In this document: positions 18,372-27,180 of the stretch, one piece after another
How positions within the stretch are numbered: position 1 is the first letter of the stretch
Layout: every line of letters starts with the position of its first letter
Assembly: GCA_965222215.1 (NCBI GenBank)
Contig: OZ244931.1
Coordinates: 310,001 to 374,000, forward strand
Origin: JABJAG01 sp965222215
GTDB taxonomy: Bacteria; Pseudomonadota; Alphaproteobacteria; UBA6615
Length of the DNA stretch: 64,000 nucleotides
Direction of reading: 5' to 3'
Notes under the pieces: model-generated
Told to the model about the DNA's origin: nothing
What the model saw: the letters and a program-made list of their open reading frames with translations, nothing else
Databases searched by the model: none
Made by a program: the position numbers and the translations under genes

Positions 18372-19499
18372 ATGGATACCAGGTTTGACTTTCGCGCGTT
18401 CGTGTTCGCGCTCACGGCATGCGCCTTTCTCGGGATTTCCCTTCCGGATGCCCAGGCCCAGACGCAGGGCGGTGGTGGCGGCGGAGGCGGTGCGGGGGGC
18501 GAGGAGACCGGGGACAAGGCGGGCTCCGACGTGGTCAGCCGCCAGCTCGGGCAATTCAGTGTCACGAATTTTGCCGGTTTCGTTGGCCGTCAGATCTCAC
18601 GCGCGGGCGGAAATCTCGGGGCGCTGATCCTGACGGTCGATCTTCCTGTGGATGCCCGCGGCCAGCGCGGCGCACCGGCGGGCGATACGTTCGACCGGAT
18701 GGCGGGCTGGGCGAATTTCGCTGACACGGACCTCGAGGAAGATGTGGTCGCGACCCGGTACGAGGGCGACCTGCGGAACTATATCCTTGGGCTCGATTAT
18801 CAGGTCGACGACCGGACGCTTGCGGGCATGGCGTTCGGCCTTGAGCGCGGAGAGATTGCGACCCTCTTCAACGGGGGAACCCTCAATCTTGACGGAAAAA
18901 CGGTCTCTCCCTACGTCAGTTACCGCTTCGACGACCGGTGGAGCGCGGACGCAATCCTCGGATATACCCGCGGTGATATCGACCAGGTCCGTTTTGCGGG
19001 CGCGACGCCGGTCACGAGCGATACGACCTTCGATCGCTATTTTGCGCAGGTGAACGGCAACTACGTCACGCCCGTACCCGACGTGGACAACCTGCTTCTG
19101 TCGGGCCAGCTCGGCTACACACATGCATTCGAGAAAATCGACGCATTCACCGAATCGAACGGCACCGATATCGCGGGGAAGAGCAATCCGTTGAGCCAGG
19201 TTCAGCTGGCGCTGCGCGGCGGCTATAGCCTGTTCGATATCGCCGACGGATGGGTTTTCCATCCCTATGCGGGATTGCGCTACCTGTTCGAACTGAATTC
19301 GAACACGGTCGATGTCGGCGCGGGCCAGACGGCGCACCCGAACGACCGGAACGAAGGCCAGTTCGCGCTGGGCGTGGACGTTTTTTCCGGCTCCCGGCTG
19401 AGCGGGAATTTCGAGTTTACCCGCAGTTTTGCCCGTCGGGACTTCAACAGCACCGTCCTGTCCGTCAATCTGCGCTGGGCGTTCGCGGCCCCCGAATAG
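18372..19499 (+). CDS. Outer-membrane beta-barrel protein, autotransporter-domain-like (copy 1)
   Basis: 375 residues. A signal peptide (FVFALTACAFLGISLPDAQAQ, about 10-31) is followed by a polyglycine tract (GGGGGGGGAGGEE), a short linker and a ~285-residue region of alternating-residue strands. These include VSPYVSYRFDDRWSADAILGY, HPYAGLRYLFEL and the terminal strand ending NLRWAFAAPE. The pattern is that of an autotransporter-type beta-barrel without a passenger. It is expected in the outer membrane. It is the first of two tandem paralogues; copy 2 starts 222 bp downstream. The C-terminal residue is Glu after Pro, not the usual aromatic. Ligand and function are unknown. Confidence 0.8.
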   Translation: MDTRFDFRAFVFALTACAFLGISLPDAQAQTQGGGGGGGGAGGEETGDKAGSDVVSRQLGQFSVTNFAGFVGRQISRAGGNLGALILTVDLPVDARGQRGAPAGDTFDRMAGWANFADTDLEEDVVATRYEGDLRNYILGLDYQVDDRTLAGMAFGLERGEIATLFNGGTLNLDGKTVSPYVSYRFDDRWSADAILGYTRGDIDQVRFAGATPVTSDTTFDRYFAQVNGNYVTPVPDVDNLLLSGQLGYTHAFEKIDAFTESNGTDIAGKSNPLSQVQLALRGGYSLFDIADGWVFHPYAGLRYLFELNSNTVDVGAGQTAHPNDRNEGQFALGVDVFSGSRLSGNFEFTRSFARRDFNSTVLSVNLRWAFAAPE

Positions 19500-19720
19500 C
19501 CTGCGCGAAGGTCCGCGGTCGACCGGCCGGACGGCGGCCGGTTCCGGTGCGGATTCCCCCTGAAAACTCCTCGAAATCGATGGATTCGAAGCGATTCTGG
19601 GCGCCAGTACGGGGCGTTGAGACAGAAATCACTCTTGACGCCACTTACTCATGTGATACGGAACCAGTGAAGTTGCTTGGGGCAAGAGGGGGTGACCGCG
19701 CAACGCGGCCAATTTTGCGA

Positions 19721-20818
19721 ATGTTTTCAAATTTATATCTGCGCGCGGCGACCATCGCGCTTCCGGTGTCCGTGGCGTTTGGCGTGGCGGGTACATCCGC
19801 CCTGGCGTCGCCGAACAATAACGAGACCGAGTTTCAGCCGGGTTCCGAAGTTGTCGATCAGCAGATCAGCAAGACGAGCATCACGAACTTCGCCGGGTTT
19901 GTCGGGCGGCAGATTTCGCGCACGGGCGGTAATCTGGGTGCGCTGATTTTGACGGTGGACCTTCCCGAAGGCGCGCGCGGGCAGCGTGGCGCACCGGCGG
20001 GTGACGAGTTCGACCGGATGGCCGGCTGGGCAAACTTCGCCGATACCGACCTCGAGGAAGACGTGGTCGCCACCCGCTACGAAGGCGATCTTCGCAACTA
20101 CATCCTCGGTATCGACTACCAGGTCGACGACCAGACGCTGGCGGGCGTGGCCTTCGGGCTGGAGCGCGGGGAGATTTCGACTCTCTTCAATGGCGGGACG
20201 CTCAACTTGGACGGCAAGACCATCTCGCCCTATGTAAGCTATCGCTACGACGATAACTGGAGTGCCGATGCACTGGTCGGTTACTCCTATGGTGACATCG
20301 ATCAGGTCCGTTTCGTCGGTGCGACACCGGTGACCAGCGACACCACATTTAACCGTTACTTCGCACAGGTGAACGGCAACTACGTGACGGCCGTTCCGGG
20401 CGTGGACAATGCGCTGCTATCTGGCCAGCTCGGCTACACCTACGCGATCGAGAATATCAACGCATTCACGGAGTCGAATGGTGGTGCCGTGACCGGCAAG
20501 AGCAATCCGCTCAGCCAGGTACAGTTGGCCGTACGCGGCGGGTACAGCTTCTTCGACATTGCCGACGGATGGGTTTTCCATCCCTATGCGGGCCTGCGTT
20601 ACCTGTTCGAGCTGAACTCGAACACGATCGATGTGGGGCCGGGCCAGGCGGCGCATCCGAACGATCAGAACGAAGGCCAGTTCGCGCTGGGCGTTGATCT
20701 GTTCTCCGGATCGCAGCTGAGCGGCAACTTCGAGTTCACGCGCAGCTTTGCCCGGCAGGACTACAACAGTACGGTCCTGTCCTTCAATTTGCGCTGGGCG
20801 TTCGGCGCACCCGAATAG
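19721..20818 (+). CDS. Outer-membrane beta-barrel protein, autotransporter-domain-like (copy 2)
   Basis: 365 residues from the ATG at 19721, chosen because a clear signal peptide begins there (LRAATIALPVSVAFGVAGTSALA). No strong Shine-Dalgarno sequence is visible. From TNFAGFVGRQISR to the C-terminus it is nearly the same as copy 1, with long identical stretches such as RMAGWANFADTDLEEDVVAT, while signal peptide and N-terminal linker differ (no glycine tract here). This indicates tandem duplication with replaced or diverged 5' ends. It is 57 bp upstream of a secreted FecR-like gene and may be transcribed with it. Confidence 0.8.
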   Translation: MFSNLYLRAATIALPVSVAFGVAGTSALASPNNNETEFQPGSEVVDQQISKTSITNFAGFVGRQISRTGGNLGALILTVDLPEGARGQRGAPAGDEFDRMAGWANFADTDLEEDVVATRYEGDLRNYILGIDYQVDDQTLAGVAFGLERGEISTLFNGGTLNLDGKTISPYVSYRYDDNWSADALVGYSYGDIDQVRFVGATPVTSDTTFNRYFAQVNGNYVTAVPGVDNALLSGQLGYTYAIENINAFTESNGGAVTGKSNPLSQVQLAVRGGYSFFDIADGWVFHPYAGLRYLFELNSNTIDVGPGQAAHPNDQNEGQFALGVDLFSGSQLSGNFEFTRSFARQDYNSTVLSFNLRWAFGAPE

Positions 20819-20875
20819 GCCGGCGTTGGTTGCCCGCCGGTGGATGCGCTATCCTGACCGTGTGAGGAACCGACC

Positions 20876-21595
20876 ATGAACTGGATTCGCATCTTTGGAT
20901 CGTTGCTTGCCGGCCTGCCCATGCTGGTGGCCGGCAGCGCGTTTGCCGCGCAACTTGTCGTCATCGGTGTCTCCGGGAGTGACCTGAAACCCGGCGACGT
21001 GGTCGACGGCGACGCGGAGCTGACCTTACCCGACGGCGCCAAACTGACACTCATCGGCGAGGACGGAACGCCCGTTCAGCTCGCGGGGCCCTACAAGGGC
21101 GTACCGGGGGGCGGTTCGGGATCGGCGTCCGGCGGTGGAAACGTCGTGGGCGCGCTGGCGCAGCTCTTCAGCACGGGCGGGACGACCGATACCAGTCTCG
21201 GTGTGACGCGCGCGGGCGGATCGGGCGATGCGGCGGTGCCCAGCGCTTATGCCATTCCCGTGGACGCCTCGGGCGATTTCTGCGTTCTCGGGGGAAGTCC
21301 GACTTTCCTCTGGCGTGTCGATGCAAACGAAGCGGCGCCGGTCGTGCTGCGCGCGGCGGACGGGACCTGGCAGGGCCGTCAGCAGTTTGCCGCCGGTCAG
21401 GATCGGCTGCCCCTGCCGCCGAACTTCCCCGGCGCGTCCGAGCAGGCCTTCAAGCTGACCTTCGGCGCGCAGGTCTCGGATATCGTTCTGCACAAGGCGC
21501 CGGCGGGCCTGAACAATTCAGGCCTGCGCGCGGCCTGGCTCGCCCGCAGCGGGTGCGACCTGCAGGCCCGGGCGCTGCTGGCCTCGCTTCAGTAG
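20876..21595 (+). CDS. Secreted protein with FecR-like domain, function unknown
   Basis: 239 residues. The signal peptide (about 1-24, LAGLPMLVAGSAFAA) precedes a region reading VSGSDLKPGDVVDGDAEL, LPDGAKLTLIGEDG and VQLAGPYKG. That is the pattern of FecR-type beta-rich domains (a gauged threshold on a dose-type motif, no TonB link implied). A Gly/Ser linker follows, then a second region with two cysteines (FCVLGG and RSGCDLQ) that could form a periplasmic disulfide. The C-terminus is helical. Its stop lies only 12 bp from the stop of the convergent caspase gene. Proteins of this kind occur near secreted bacterial caspases, which suggests but does not prove a link. Confidence 0.7.
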   Translation: MNWIRIFGSLLAGLPMLVAGSAFAAQLVVIGVSGSDLKPGDVVDGDAELTLPDGAKLTLIGEDGTPVQLAGPYKGVPGGGSGSASGGGNVVGALAQLFSTGGTTDTSLGVTRAGGSGDAAVPSAYAIPVDASGDFCVLGGSPTFLWRVDANEAAPVVLRAADGTWQGRQQFAAGQDRLPLPPNFPGASEQAFKLTFGAQVSDIVLHKAPAGLNNSGLRAAWLARSGCDLQARALLASLQ

Positions 21596-21607
21596 CGCAA
21601 AACTTCT

Positions 21608-23980
21608 CTAGCCGCCGGTTGCGCTGGCGATCTTGAAGTCCCGGCCGACCTGGAGCGCGACGGGCTGCTGGCGAGTGGTGTTGTTTTCCTGCGCGAGTTG
21701 CGTGACGCGGTCGCGCACATAATCGACAAGCTCGCCGACCGTCACGGCTCCGTCGCGGCTGCCCGCATCGGCGGCGCCGCGAAGCCCTTCCAGTGCGGCG
21801 AAGGTGAACAGCCCGTGCCCCAGGCTCGACAGTTCGGTCGCCAGCTGCGCGTTGTCGGCGGATGCCACGACATGGACCCCCGAGGTGCGGGAGAGGAGCC
21901 GCAGCGATTTTCGCTCGTCGAAGCCGCGGAAGGCCTCCAGCGCCGCGCCGGACTTGCAGGTGTCGATCATGACCAGTACGTTCCGCGCGCCGATCCGCAG
22001 CGCGCGTTCCTGGAGGTCGGCCGAGGAGAAGCCCTCGCGGCGCAGCATGTCCGAGTTCGTGGTGTCGGTCAGTTCGTGCGGCACGAAGAACCAGTCGCGG
22101 TCGACCGCTTCGCCGTGCCCGGCGAAATAGACGATCACCGCATCCTCGGGCTTCGTGTCGCGCACGAGGTCGAAGACTCCCTGGATGCCGTCGCGCGTCG
22201 CGGCCTCGTTGTAGACCTCGTGGACGCGGACCTGCTGGAAGGGGCCGCGCCGGATATCCTTGAAGAATTCCGCGACGCCGCGCCCGTCGAGAACGCCGTA
22301 GTTCAGGTTCAGCGACGGGTTGCGGTAGGTGTCGATGCCGACGACGACCAGGTGCAGTGTGCCCGCGCCGCCGCCCTCGGACTGGCTGGCGGTGAAGGTT
22401 GCGGGCTTGCTCTCGACCTGCGCCTTGTTGAGCGCGACGGCCTGGAACACGTTGCGGCCCGCGATCAGCGGGACTTTCAGCCGCAGTTCGTGCTTCGCCG
22501 GTTCTTTTTCTTCGTCGATGACCTCGACCCCAGCCGTTTCCGGGCCGACGATCTTGCCGTTGTGGTAGAGCCGGAGTTCCTCGACGCCGCCGCTCTTGTC
22601 GTTCTCGGCCACGACGGTCAGGTCGATGGCCGGGCGGCCGTCCAGGGTCGTCGTGCCGTTGTCGGAAATCTCGACCGTGGGCGGTACCGGGAACCCTTCG
22701 GAGATGCTCTCGCGGCCGCGCACGCTCTGCGCGCCGTCCTCGACCAGACGGGTCAGCACGCCGGGCTCGTAGTCCTGCTCGATCCGCTGGTCGAGCTCGA
22801 AGCTGCCCTCGCTGGTCTGCCACTGGACCGAGTTCACGCCGCCGGGAGAGCCGTCATAGGCGCCCGACGCATCCGCGACGACCCAGCCCGAATTCGTCGA
22901 GATCACCTGCGCCAGCTGCTCGCCCGTCGGCAGGTCCCACACGCGCGACGTGCCGTCGATGCTCGCGGTATGCAGGAACTGGTTCGTCGGCTCGAAGGCG
23001 AGATGGCGCACCGCGCCGCCGTGCCCGCGAAAGGCGCGGGTCTCCTCGCCGGTCGACAGGTCGTAGAGGCGCACCACCGCGTCCTCGCTGCCGACCCCGA
23101 CGAAATTCCGCCGTCCGTTCACCGCGACGGTCAGCGGGGTCGAGCTGCCGCGGAAGGACTGGCGCTGTGCGCCGTCGCGCCGGTCACGGACGATGATGTC
23201 GCCGTCGGCGTCGGTGCTGACGATCAGGTTGCCGGTCTCGTCCAGCGCGAGCGCGTTGACCGTGGAATCGTGGCCCGTGAAGGTCTGGAGCGCCCGCGCG
23301 CCCGCGATATCCCAGGTGCGCACGGAGCCGTCGTCGCCGCCGGTTACGAGCGTCCTGCCGTCGGTGGAGAGCGCCATTGACGTGACCGCGCCGACATGCC
23401 CGGACAGGTCCGCCCGGCGGTTCCTGCTCTCGATATCCCAGATGCCGATCCGCCCGTCGGCGCCGGCGGTGATCAGGTTCCGGCCGGCCTCGTCGAGCGC
23501 CACGCCCGCGACCCCGCCCGCATGGGCGTCGAAGGAGGCGATCTCGCGGCCGTTGGACAACTGCCACACCCGTGCGCGGCCGTCCTCGCCGCCGGTGGCC
23601 AGGAAGGTGTCGCGCGCGCCGATGGCGAGGTCGGTGATCGTGCCGTCATGGGCCTGGATCTTCGCCGCCTCGCGCCCGAATTCGAGGTCCCAGATCCGGA
23701 CCGATCCGTTGCCGAGACCGGTCACGAGAAACCGCGGCGAACTCAGCGCCAGCGAGTGTACCTCGATCGCCTCGCCCGGCTTGATGACCAGGCGCGCGTT
23801 GCGGGCCAGGCGGATATTGGTCTGGATACCCCGCGTGATCCGGTCGGTCTGGACGCGCAGGGTCGGAATCTGGATGCCCTGCGCCTCCGCGGTCTCGGGT
23901 TGGGGGCCGATGCCCGATACCGCCAGCGCCACGATGGGCGCGGCGAGCATCGCTGCCGTCGCAAGTTGCCGGAACTTCAT
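21608..23980 (-). CDS. Secreted caspase-family (C14) peptidase with WD40 propeller
   Basis: 790 residues from the ATG at 23980, preceded by GGAGAG. An ATG at 24019 would add 13 residues before the signal peptide. Order: signal peptide (LATAAMLAAPIVALAVSG, ending near 35), seven WD40 blades (about 65-350, ending in RIWDL, RVWQL, GIWDI, RTWDI, IVRDR, RLYDL, RVWDL), a linker with an Ig-like stretch (about 430-530), and a caspase domain (about 545-760). The catalytic pair is present: His622 in YFAGHGE and Cys675 in IDTCKSG. It should be a periplasmic or surface cysteine protease, probably cleaving after a basic residue as bacterial orthocaspases do. Specificity and trigger are unknown. Confidence 0.92.
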   Translation of the reverse strand: MKFRQLATAAMLAAPIVALAVSGIGPQPETAEAQGIQIPTLRVQTDRITRGIQTNIRLARNARLVIKPGEAIEVHSLALSSPRFLVTGLGNGSVRIWDLEFGREAAKIQAHDGTITDLAIGARDTFLATGGEDGRARVWQLSNGREIASFDAHAGGVAGVALDEAGRNLITAGADGRIGIWDIESRNRRADLSGHVGAVTSMALSTDGRTLVTGGDDGSVRTWDIAGARALQTFTGHDSTVNALALDETGNLIVSTDADGDIIVRDRRDGAQRQSFRGSSTPLTVAVNGRRNFVGVGSEDAVVRLYDLSTGEETRAFRGHGGAVRHLAFEPTNQFLHTASIDGTSRVWDLPTGEQLAQVISTNSGWVVADASGAYDGSPGGVNSVQWQTSEGSFELDQRIEQDYEPGVLTRLVEDGAQSVRGRESISEGFPVPPTVEISDNGTTTLDGRPAIDLTVVAENDKSGGVEELRLYHNGKIVGPETAGVEVIDEEKEPAKHELRLKVPLIAGRNVFQAVALNKAQVESKPATFTASQSEGGGAGTLHLVVVGIDTYRNPSLNLNYGVLDGRGVAEFFKDIRRGPFQQVRVHEVYNEAATRDGIQGVFDLVRDTKPEDAVIVYFAGHGEAVDRDWFFVPHELTDTTNSDMLRREGFSSADLQERALRIGARNVLVMIDTCKSGAALEAFRGFDERKSLRLLSRTSGVHVVASADNAQLATELSSLGHGLFTFAALEGLRGAADAGSRDGAVTVGELVDYVRDRVTQLAQENNTTRQQPVALQVGRDFKIASATGG

Positions 23981-24089
23981 GTCGCTCTCCGTTTCCTTCG
24001 AAACGATATCATAGGGCAATGGTTGCGTGGATCAGTGACACCGGTCACATCGCGTTGAGCGTCGGGGCGGCCTTTCAGGCATTGCCCGG

Positions 24090-25784
24090 TCAGGCGGCGA
24101 GCATCTCCGCCGCGATCTTTTCCGCCATCATGATCGTCGGGATGTTGGTGTTGCCGCGCGGCAGGCTCGGCATCAGCGATGCGTCCACGACGCGCAGCCC
24201 CGCCACGCCGTACACCCGGCCCTGCGGGTCGGTCACGGCGTCCGGGTCGTCGGTCGCGCCCATCCGGCAGGTGCAGCCGGGGTGGAAAACGCCCGCGACC
24301 GACTTGTCGACGATCTCGCCCAGCATGTCCGGGTCCCGCGCCAGCTTTTGCACATCGACACCCGGTTCCGACAGGGAGGCCAGCGCCGGGCGGCCGATGG
24401 CGGGGATTGTGTCGAACAGGCCGGCCAGGATCTTCGCGCGCAGCGTGTTCGACAGGGTGATGTCGTTGAGCGCGCGCATCCGGTTGGGCCGGGAGACCGG
24501 CACCGCGCAATGCCACAGCGGCCGGACGTCGTCGGACATCAGGATATCGACGACCCGGCGCACCCCGTCGGTCAACGCGGCGCGGTCGCGCGGGTCGCTC
24601 AGGTAGTTGAAGACGATCCGCGCGGGCGTGCCCGGGTCGGCGTCGGTCAGAGTAACCGCGCCGCGCGAGCCGGGCTTGAGCACCGTCGGCACCAGCGCGC
24701 CGATCCGCCGGCCCAGCGCGTGCCAGCCGATCTTGCTGCTGATCGACACGCTCATGTCCAGCGGCCCGTTGCCCTCGACACCCGAGGAATAGCGGTAGGT
24801 CGCGATCGAATGGGATTTCAGCCCGAAAGGCTGGGCGGCGTCGCGTTTCAGCTGGGCGGCGATATAGACCACCTGGTGGTTCTGCAGGTTGGCGCCCATG
24901 CCGGGCCGGTCGGCGATCACGCTGATGCCGCTGGCTTTCAGCTCGTCGCCCGGGCCGATCCCGGCGCGCAGCGCGATGGCGGGCGATTGCAGGGCTCCGG
25001 CGCACAGGATCGTCTCCGCGCCCCGGAACCGCTGCGGCGCGCCGTCGACGGTCGCGTCGACACCGGTGATGGTTTGTCCATCCACGGCCAGCCGGTCGAC
25101 GGTCGCGCCGGTGACGATGGTCAGGTTGTCGCGCGCGCGCGTATCGGCATCCAGATAGCAGATTGCCGTCGAGGCCCGCTTGTCCTCGAACCGGCTCAGC
25201 GGCAGGCCGCCCACCCCCTCGCGGAAATCGCTGTTGAGGTCGAGCGTGTCGGGCAGCTGCCGGTGGCGCGCCCAGTTCGCCACGCCATCGACGAAGGGCG
25301 GCCACTGGTCGCGCGGCACCCGGCGGATGGGGATCGGTCCGTCGTGTCCGTGGGTCTCGCCGGTCTCGTCGGTGTCTTCTTCCAGCTTGCGGAAATACGG
25401 CAGCACGTCGTCCCACGACCAGCCGCGCGCGCCCTCCACGTCCCATGCGTCATAGTCGTCGGGCATGCCGCGCAGCGCGACCATGCCGTTGATCGACGAG
25501 GTGCCGCCCATGATCCGGCCCTGCCGGAAGGGCGCGGCAGGGGAATCGTCCGCCCCGCGCGCATGGCCGCGGATCGTCTTCCAGGCGTAGGCCGGGTTGA
25601 AATAGGACATCGGGTAGGTGTCGAGGACGTCGTCCGGCTCCTTGCCGGGCGGGGTGTCCTGCCCGGCCTCCAGCAGCAGCACCCTGTTGGACGATTTTGC
25701 GGACAGCCGCGCGGCCATCACGCAGCCGGCCGAGCCGGCGCCGACAATGATGTAGTCGAACTGCGTTTCGGGATTGTCGTTCAC
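24090..25784 (-). CDS. GMC-family FAD oxidoreductase (choline/alcohol dehydrogenase-like)
   Basis: 564 residues. The N-terminal FAD motif DYIIVGAGSAGCVMAARLS, the GMC signature 1 region (GGTSSINGMVALRG), signature 2 (GALQSPAIALRAGIGPG) and the C-terminal catalytic His region (GVFHPGCTCRMG) with NTNIPTIMMAEK are all present. These enzymes oxidise alcohols such as choline, short-chain or PEG-type alcohols. The sequence alone does not prove BetA, and no betB or betI is adjacent. Its start overlaps the stop of the MscS-like gene by 4 bp, so the two are co-translated, which could fit osmotic adaptation. Confidence 0.9.
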   Translation of the reverse strand: MNDNPETQFDYIIVGAGSAGCVMAARLSAKSSNRVLLLEAGQDTPPGKEPDDVLDTYPMSYFNPAYAWKTIRGHARGADDSPAAPFRQGRIMGGTSSINGMVALRGMPDDYDAWDVEGARGWSWDDVLPYFRKLEEDTDETGETHGHDGPIPIRRVPRDQWPPFVDGVANWARHRQLPDTLDLNSDFREGVGGLPLSRFEDKRASTAICYLDADTRARDNLTIVTGATVDRLAVDGQTITGVDATVDGAPQRFRGAETILCAGALQSPAIALRAGIGPGDELKASGISVIADRPGMGANLQNHQVVYIAAQLKRDAAQPFGLKSHSIATYRYSSGVEGNGPLDMSVSISSKIGWHALGRRIGALVPTVLKPGSRGAVTLTDADPGTPARIVFNYLSDPRDRAALTDGVRRVVDILMSDDVRPLWHCAVPVSRPNRMRALNDITLSNTLRAKILAGLFDTIPAIGRPALASLSEPGVDVQKLARDPDMLGEIVDKSVAGVFHPGCTCRMGATDDPDAVTDPQGRVYGVAGLRVVDASLMPSLPRGNTNIPTIMMAEKIAAEMLAA

Positions 25785-27121
25785 CCGTCGTCCCCCTGCC
25801 GGGGCATCTCCCCGCCGAGGACCTTGACCTCGCGCTGCGGGAACGGGATCTCGACGCCCATTTCCTTCAGCGCCAGCCAGATCATCAGGTACAGGTCGCC
25901 GCCGACGCGGTTCTTGCCGTCGTCGATGCCCTCCATCCAGAACTCCACGAGGATCATGATGCCTGAATCCGCGAAGCCCTCGATCTCGGCATCGGGGCGT
26001 TCCTCAAGGGGATATTGCTCGCCGGAAAGCACCTGCGGGTGCGTGGCGCAGACCTCGCGGATGCGCTCGAACATCGGCTCCAGGTCGGTCTTGTAGGCGA
26101 CCTCGAAATGCAGGGAGTAGCGCTGCTTCTTGTTGTTGTGGGTCCAGTTGGTGAACGCGGTCGTGATGAACTGCTCGTTGGGCACCATGATGTCCTTGCC
26201 GTCGAACGTCTCCAGCGTCGCCGAGCGCATGGTGAGTTCGCGCAACGTGCCGCCGCGGCCGTCCTCCAGTTCGATGTAGTCGCCGATGGTGATGGTCCGG
26301 TCGAGCAGGATGATGATGCCTGAAATGAAGTTCGACGCGATCTGTTGCAGGCCGAAGCCCAGGCCGACACCCAGCGCGCCGCCGAACACGGCCAGTGCCG
26401 TCAGGTCGATGCCCATCACGTTCAGCAGCAGCAGGAAGATGACGACGAAGACGCCGATCTCGAACAGCTTGGCGATGACCTCGCGCGTCCCGGCGTCGAT
26501 GTTCGCCTGGTTCCGGATCACCCGCTGGCCGGTGATATTGGAGACCCGGGCCAGCCAGAGCAGGACGACGCCGAAGATCAGGGTCCGCATGATCGCGTAC
26601 AGCGTGACGCGGATGTTCCCCACCTCGATCGCGATGCCGTCGAGATGGGCAATGACATCGTCCAGCAGCCCGAGCATGAACAGGATCGCGATGGGCACGC
26701 CGATCCATTTCAGGATGCGGATCATCGCCACGCTGCTCAGGAAATGGTTGGCGATGCTGAAGGCCAGGATCACGAAGGCGATGCCCTGGGCGCCGCGGAC
26801 CAGCCAGGCCTCGCCCAGCAGGCTATTGGTGATCGGCGTCGCGAAGCCGAGCGCGAACGCGCAGGCGATGGGCAGCAGCAGCACATGCATCGCATGCACT
26901 TTCCGGCGCAGGTCCAGCAATGTGCCGGCGCTCGGTTCCTCGCGGAAAATCCTGATACGGCTGATGATGTAGGTCGCGAACACCCACCCCACGATGAGCG
27001 CAACGACGACAATCGTCCCCTGGCTGTACAGGGTCGGGTCGGTCGCGTTGTCGGCGACGGATTGCCAGGCCGCTTCCAGCCATTCGCGCGCCGTATCGAT
27101 AAACTTGTTCGCGTCTTCCAT
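25781..27121 (-). CDS. MscS-family mechanosensitive ion channel
   Basis: 446 residues. Several hydrophobic helices (about 30-50, 80-115, 130-175, 205-240) lead to the pore helix and beta domain of MscS. The visible stretch is AVFGGALGVGLGFGLQQIASN, then ISGIIILLDRTITIGDYIEL, VPNEQFIT and NWTHNNKKQRY. The Gly/Ala-rich pore helix is well preserved. It should open under membrane tension in the inner membrane and release solutes on hypo-osmotic shock. It overlaps the downstream GMC oxidoreductase gene by 4 bp, which is unusual and suggests a shared role or at least shared regulation. Confidence 0.93.
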   Translation of the reverse strand: MEDANKFIDTAREWLEAAWQSVADNATDPTLYSQGTIVVVALIVGWVFATYIISRIRIFREEPSAGTLLDLRRKVHAMHVLLLPIACAFALGFATPITNSLLGEAWLVRGAQGIAFVILAFSIANHFLSSVAMIRILKWIGVPIAILFMLGLLDDVIAHLDGIAIEVGNIRVTLYAIMRTLIFGVVLLWLARVSNITGQRVIRNQANIDAGTREVIAKLFEIGVFVVIFLLLLNVMGIDLTALAVFGGALGVGLGFGLQQIASNFISGIIILLDRTITIGDYIELEDGRGGTLRELTMRSATLETFDGKDIMVPNEQFITTAFTNWTHNNKKQRYSLHFEVAYKTDLEPMFERIREVCATHPQVLSGEQYPLEERPDAEIEGFADSGIMILVEFWMEGIDDGKNRVGGDLYLMIWLALKEMGVEIPFPQREVKVLGGEMPRQGDDG

Positions 27122-27180
27122 CAGGGGGTGCTCCGGCCCGCGTTCGGACAGGTTTATACGTCAAAACGTGGAAGGCTGTC

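Noticed and set aside
24090..25784. Naming the GMC enzyme betA
   Set aside because: Family motifs do not separate choline dehydrogenase from other GMC alcohol dehydrogenases, and no betB, betI or betT gene is adjacent.
26286..26972. Open frames of 228 and 279 residues opposite the MscS gene
   Set aside because: They have low-complexity, Arg/Ser- or Asp/Gln-rich shadow composition, and the minus strand encodes a convincing MscS channel.
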